Assembly: GCA_049841315.1 (NCBI GenBank)
Contig: JASGDB010000002.1
Coordinates: 1-9,993, forward strand
DNA length: 9,993 nucleotides
Source of the DNA: JASGDB01 sp049841315
GTDB taxonomy: Bacteria > Bacteroidota > Bacteroidia > Flavobacteriales > Weeksellaceae
Reading direction: 5' to 3'
This document shows positions 6,655-9,993 of the stretch, in pieces; the stretch's first letter is position 1; each line of letters opens with the position of its first letter. The position numbers and the translations under genes are program-made. The notes beneath the pieces are model-generated. The model saw only the letters and a list, made by a program, of their open reading frames with translations. It did no database searches and was not told the DNA's origin.

Positions 6655-9585
6655 TTAATACCCAAAAACCTCTTCCAAAGAAATTTTCTTCACTTCCCCG
6701 AGTTTCTTCATTTCTTCTTCGGAAACATTTTTTTCGGAGGCTACGACAGCATACGTATAAGGTTTTCCGGAGAAATGCGTCTGGTGGAATTTCTTCACAT
6801 CGCTCATCGTAACGGCATCTGCGGAATTGTACAACTGTTTTCTGACATCATCGCTGTTAAGTCCCAAATCTTTCAGAGTCAGATAATACGTTATAATATT
6901 ATCCTGAGTAATTCTTTCCGTCTGAATATCTTTTTTCACCTGACTTTTCGCAAGTTCGAGATTGGCAGGAAGTTCCGGCATTGTGGTAAGAAGTTCGTTC
7001 ATTGCGGCGGTTGCATCTTTAAATTTATCCGCCTGACTTCCAACGTAAGCCATCATATAATAGTCATTGTCTTTTTTATTTGGCTGAACGTAATATCCGT
7101 AAGTGCTGTAAGCCAATGCTTTACTTTCTCGAATGGTCTGAAAAACGACAGAACCCATTCCGCCGCCGAAATAATTATTGAACACCGTTACCATTGTCGT
7201 ATTTTTCGGGTCGTATTTTTCGGTGTTTCTTATCCATCTTGTTTCCGCCTGAACCATTTCGTAATGCGTAAACAATACCTGATTTTTGGTTTGCGGAATT
7301 TGTGTGAAAACCTTTGCCGGAGAAGGTTTTGCAAAACTTGCCGGAACGGAATGCATCGATTTCAGTTTTGAAGTCAAATCATTGAGTGAAGCGGGACCAT
7401 AATAGATAATGGTATGCTCATATTTGTTCAAATCTTTGATTTTTGAAACCAATTCAGAAGACGAAATTCCGTCCAGTTCCGCATTGCTCAGCGTGTTGTT
7501 GAATTTGTTTTTTGCTCCGTACAATGCGTAACTTGTCAGTCCCTGCATTATTGCTCCTTTGTTCAGTTTCGCATCGGTTCTGGCTTTGGTAAGTCTTGCT
7601 TTCAGGGCTTTCAGAGCGTCATCGTCGGCTTTTACATTGAGTACCAAATCTTCGTATAATTTTACAGCCTTATCGAAATTTTCCTGCAAACCTTCAATCG
7701 TAACCGTTGTGTAATCTTCGCTTGTGCTTACATTGAAACTGGAAGCGATTTTATAAAATTCTTTTGAAATCTGTTCCGCCGATTTTTTATCCGTTCCCAA
7801 AAATTGAAGATACTGTGCTGCAACAGGCATTTTCAAATCGTTCAGAGAACCGGTTTTGTAGCGGTATTTCAGTCTGTAAATCGAATTATCCTTGTTCGGA
7901 ACATAGAGAATTTCTGCGTTTCCGATTTTGGATTTCTGAATGTCTTTGTCGAAATCAAGGAAAACCGGTTTTGCAGGATTGGAAGGCATTTCTTCAATCA
8001 TTTTCACGAAAGCCGATTGCTTGTCCGCATTGGTTTCCACTGGAGTAATCGTTGGTTTTTCGATTTTTTGAAGGTCTTTTCTTTCGCCTTTTCTTTTCAG
8101 AACCGCAACGTAATTGTTGTCGCCCAAATATTTATTGGCAAAAGCCACCACATCTGCTTTGGTAATTTTGGAAAGGTCGTTCACATACGCTACCTGCGTT
8201 TTCCAGTCGAGTTCGGAAGTGAACGCACTTACCAAAATATTCGCTCTTTCTCCGTAGTTTTCAGTTTCCTGAATTTTCTGTTTTTTAATATTATTAACAA
8301 TGGAAGGAATCAAATCATCATCGAAATTTCCTTTTTTAAGATTGTCGATTTCGGTCAGCATCAAAGATTTTACTTCATCCAAAGACTGTCCTGTGGTCGG
8401 AGAACCGGAAAGCCAGAGAACTCCGTGGTCAATCAACGTATAAGTGAAAGCACTTGCTCTCAAAAGTTTTTGTTTTTTTACCAGATTCAAATCCATTAAA
8501 CCGGCCTTTCCGTTGGTAAGAATCGAGCCAACCAAATCCGCCAAAAGCACGTCTTTATCCTTATTTCCCGGAAGTCTGAATCCGATGGCTACACTTTCCG
8601 CATCAGGACCTACTACTTCTTTTATAATTGGAGAAGTGATGGCGTTTTCAGGCTTAAACGTATATTTCGGAATCGGTTTGTTCTGCATATACGAGAAATT
8701 TTTGTCGATTTTTGCAATCACTTCATCAGGATTGAAATCTCCCGACATCACAATTCCCATATTGTTCGGAACGTAATAGGTGTGAAAATATTTGCGGATT
8801 TCCACCAACGACGGGTTTTTCAAATGTTCCACCGTTCCGATAGTGGTTTGCAGTCCGTAGTTGTGATTTTTAAATAAATTGGAAAATAAGGTTTCAAAAA
8901 CCTGTCTTCCGTCGTTATCCAGCGTTCTGTTTTTTTCTTCGTAAACCGCCTCTAATTCCGTATGGAAAATTCTCAGAATCGGATTTCTGAAACGTTCCGC
9001 CTGAACCGCAAGATATTTATCAATCGAACTTGAAGGCACATCATCAGTATAAACGGTTTCCTCGAAATTAGTCCACGCATTTGTTCCCTGCGCTCCCATT
9101 CCGGACATCATTTTGTCGTATTCGTTGGCAATGGCATATTTACTTGCCACTCCTGAAACTGAGTCGATTTTTTTGTAAATCGCTTTTCGCTGTGCTTCGT
9201 CTTTGGTTTTGTTGTATTGTTCGTACAAAGCATCTATTTTGTCGAGTTCCGGTTTTTCTTTGCTCCAATCGAGCGAACCATATTTGTCCGTTCCTTTGAA
9301 CAGCATATGTTCAAGATAATGTGCCAAACCTGTGTTGGTCGCAGGGTCGGTTTTGCTTCCCGCTTTCACAGCGACATAAGCCTGAATTCTCGGGTCTTTC
9401 GGAGTCGGGCTCAAAATAACCGTTAAGCCGTTTTTCAAAGTGTAAAAACGAGCATTTGAAGGGTCGTTGGTTACGTATTTATAGGTATATCCGTTGCTTT
9501 TCGCTTCTTTCCACTCGTAATTCTGTGCGAATGTGCTGAACGAAAACGCAACCACCAATAAAGCCGTGGTAATACGTTTTATCAT
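6655..9585 (-). CDS. Secreted M16 (pitrilysin/insulinase family) zinc metallopeptidase
   Basis: This 976-residue protein carries two M16 halves in one chain, the usual size for full-length pitrilysin-like enzymes. These are zinc endopeptidases that enclose and cut peptides of limited length. Residues 1-20 are a Sec signal peptide (STFA|Q), placing the enzyme in the periplasm or envelope. The N-terminal active half has the inverted zinc motif HYLEH (H89, E92, H93). ELEAVYEE at 210-217 supplies E210 and E217, spaced seven apart as in IDE and MPP, with E217 the probable third ligand. The distance from H93 to E217 is about 47 residues longer than in pitrilysin, owing to a Lys/Glu/Tyr-rich, probably helical, insertion around 104-165. 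The C-terminal half (about 540-970) lacks HxxEH, as expected for the inactive half, and keeps FGGGMGS (806-812) and the substrate-binding pair R819/Y826, seven apart as in IDE. Catalysis therefore looks intact. The start is set by the signal peptide; there is no Shine-Dalgarno. Exact subfamily and substrate are unknown. Confidence 0.95.
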   Translation of the reverse strand: MIKRITTALLVVAFSFSTFAQNYEWKEAKSNGYTYKYVTNDPSNARFYTLKNGLTVILSPTPKDPRIQAYVAVKAGSKTDPATNTGLAHYLEHMLFKGTDKYGSLDWSKEKPELDKIDALYEQYNKTKDEAQRKAIYKKIDSVSGVASKYAIANEYDKMMSGMGAQGTNAWTNFEETVYTDDVPSSSIDKYLAVQAERFRNPILRIFHTELEAVYEEKNRTLDNDGRQVFETLFSNLFKNHNYGLQTTIGTVEHLKNPSLVEIRKYFHTYYVPNNMGIVMSGDFNPDEVIAKIDKNFSYMQNKPIPKYTFKPENAITSPIIKEVVGPDAESVAIGFRLPGNKDKDVLLADLVGSILTNGKAGLMDLNLVKKQKLLRASAFTYTLIDHGVLWLSGSPTTGQSLDEVKSLMLTEIDNLKKGNFDDDLIPSIVNNIKKQKIQETENYGERANILVSAFTSELDWKTQVAYVNDLSKITKADVVAFANKYLGDNNYVAVLKRKGERKDLQKIEKPTITPVETNADKQSAFVKMIEEMPSNPAKPVFLDFDKDIQKSKIGNAEILYVPNKDNSIYRLKYRYKTGSLNDLKMPVAAQYLQFLGTDKKSAEQISKEFYKIASSFNVSTSEDYTTVTIEGLQENFDKAVKLYEDLVLNVKADDDALKALKARLTKARTDAKLNKGAIMQGLTSYALYGAKNKFNNTLSNAELDGISSSELVSKIKDLNKYEHTIIYYGPASLNDLTSKLKSMHSVPASFAKPSPAKVFTQIPQTKNQVLFTHYEMVQAETRWIRNTEKYDPKNTTMVTVFNNYFGGGMGSVVFQTIRESKALAYSTYGYYVQPNKKDNDYYMMAYVGSQADKFKDATAAMNELLTTMPELPANLELAKSQVKKDIQTERITQDNIITYYLTLKDLGLNSDDVRKQLYNSADAVTMSDVKKFHQTHFSGKPYTYAVVASEKNVSEEEMKKLGEVKKISLEEVFGY

Positions 9586-9589
9586 AGTT

Positions 9590-9619
9590 CAAAAAATTAA
9601 TTTTAATATAATTAGACAA
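9590..9619 (-). promoter_or_regulatory. Candidate Bacteroidetes-type promoter of the M16 gene
   Basis: On the minus strand TTG (9619-9617) is followed after 17 bases by TAATTTTT (9599-9592), which matches the Flavobacteriia TTG-N17-23-TAnnTTTG pattern except in the last base. The start codon is only a few bases further on, so the transcript would be nearly leaderless. A short CCCG/CGGG hairpin (9627-9630 with 9642-9645) sits just upstream. AT-rich DNA gives such matches by chance, so this is tentative. Confidence 0.25.
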
Positions 9620-9676
9620 CTTAAAACCCGCTTTTGTTACACGGGAATTGTTAAAATTAGGAAAAAAAATTAAGAC

Positions 9677-9714
9677 GTCGGAACTTTTGGTTTTTTCGTT
9701 CTTAAAAAAAGAAC
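9677..9714 (-). repeat. Degenerate inverted copy of the repeat-head motif
   Basis: Read on the plus strand this segment resembles the reverse complement of 9799-9838. It keeps an exact 12-base block GAACTTTTGGTT (9681-9692) and AAAAGAAC (9707-9714), with a few substitutions and small gaps between. It still can form a hairpin, GTTCTT/AAGAAC (9698-9703 with 9709-9714, 5-base loop). With 9799-9838 it makes an inverted pair about 84 bases apart, immediately upstream of the M16 promoter region. Confidence 0.7.
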
Positions 9715-9798
9715 CTTTCTGATAAAATAAAAATTCACGGTTCTTCGACAAAAACTGTGGATTTAAAAATGAACTTTTATCTATAATTCTAAATTTCT
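9715..9798. other. Spacer between inverted repeat-head motifs, with hairpin
   Basis: This AT-rich stretch separates the two inverted motif copies. Its one structure is CACGGTT (9736-9742) against AACTGTG (9753-9759), a 7-bp stem with one G-T wobble, extendable by a T-G and a T-A pair. I see no gene. It may be the interior of a small REPIN- or MITE-like element. Confidence 0.4.
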
Positions 9799-9838
9799 GT
9801 TCTTTTGTCTTGAAACAAAAGAACCAAAAGTTCAAGAC
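9799..9838 (+). repeat. Structured head of the repeat: hairpin with downstream loop complement
   Basis: GTTCTTTTGT (9799-9808) and ACAAAAGAAC (9815-9824) form a perfect 10-bp stem with the six-base loop CTTGAA (9809-9814). The loop is perfectly complementary to TTCAAG (9831-9836). A wider alternative pairs GTCTTGAA (9807-9814) with TTCAAGAC (9831-9838). The motif therefore can form either hairpin, or both partly, as a pseudoknot-like fold. Similar inverted-repeat motifs are, as I recall, common between genes in Flavobacteriales, but I cannot confirm a named family. Confidence 0.75.
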
Positions 9839-9993
9839 ATGGAAACTCGGCTAAAATTTTAAACAATTTTCTAAAATTTCCAAAACTCGGGCGGAAACCT
9901 AAATTAGTCGCATAATGAAATTTTGTCCCGCCCTCGAACAGTGGAAATTTCTTAACGAAAATTCTTTAAAATTTTTAACGCCTCCGTTTCCGA
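9809..9993. repeat. Right copy of long intergenic direct repeat (cut by window end)
   Basis: This copy matches 1-185 in the same orientation with three substitutions (9839, 9904, 9951) and no gaps. It runs to the last base of the window. It lies upstream of the M16 gene and, with the left copy, flanks all three genes. No coding region is supported. The near-identity of noncoding DNA points to recent copying, gene conversion or selection on the sequence. Confidence 0.9.

Noticed and set aside
404..9585. A single three-gene operon
   Set aside because: There is a strong terminator at 6608-6640 and a 245-base gap at 4172-4416, so separate units are more likely despite the shared strand.
9479..9835. 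Minus-strand 118-codon open frame beginning in the repeat head
   Set aside because: It overlaps the M16 start and signal peptide in another frame, and its N-terminus is only a translation of the hairpin motif. The M16 frame has clear domain support.
1..9993. Composite transposon or genomic island bounded by the direct repeats
   Set aside because: There is no transposase, integrase or visible target-site duplication, and the cargo looks like ordinary envelope and peptidase genes. Recombination between the repeats remains possible, but transposition as a unit is not supported.

Overview
The window looks like chromosomal DNA from a Flavobacteriia member, most likely Weeksellaceae (Chryseobacterium or a close relative). 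This is inferred from AT-rich DNA, start codons without Shine-Dalgarno sequences, three signal peptides that all end in Ala-Gln, a type IX secretion (T9SS) sorting domain, and peptidase subfamilies typical of Bacteroidetes. No rRNA, tRNA or taxonomic marker gene is present, so the genus is a guess.

Layout. All three real genes are on the minus strand, so transcription runs from high to low coordinates. First is a secreted M16 zinc peptidase (6655-9585), then a secreted S9 / DPP-IV-type serine peptidase (4417-6552), then a large T9SS-exported surface protein (404-4171) with a parallel beta-helix, two FN3-GEVED modules and a sorting domain. Clear intrinsic terminators follow the M16 gene (6608-6640) and the surface-protein gene (349-380). 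A 245-base gap with only a weak hairpin separates the S9 gene from the surface-protein gene. The genes are therefore probably separate transcription units, not one operon. All three products act outside the cytoplasm. The two peptidases fit periplasmic or envelope peptide degradation, and the third is probably a surface adhesin or a glycan- or matrix-binding protein.

The most unusual content is between genes. The first 185 bases and the last 185 bases are direct copies of one another (182 of 185 identical, 9808 bases apart). Both copies are cut by the window edges, so the full repeat is longer or of unknown length. The right-hand copy begins in a strongly structured motif (9799-9838) whose hairpin loop is complementary to a sequence just downstream. 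A degenerate inverted copy of that motif lies at 9677-9714, giving a REPIN- or MITE-like inverted pair next to the M16 promoter region. No transposase, CRISPR array, phage gene or defence gene was found.
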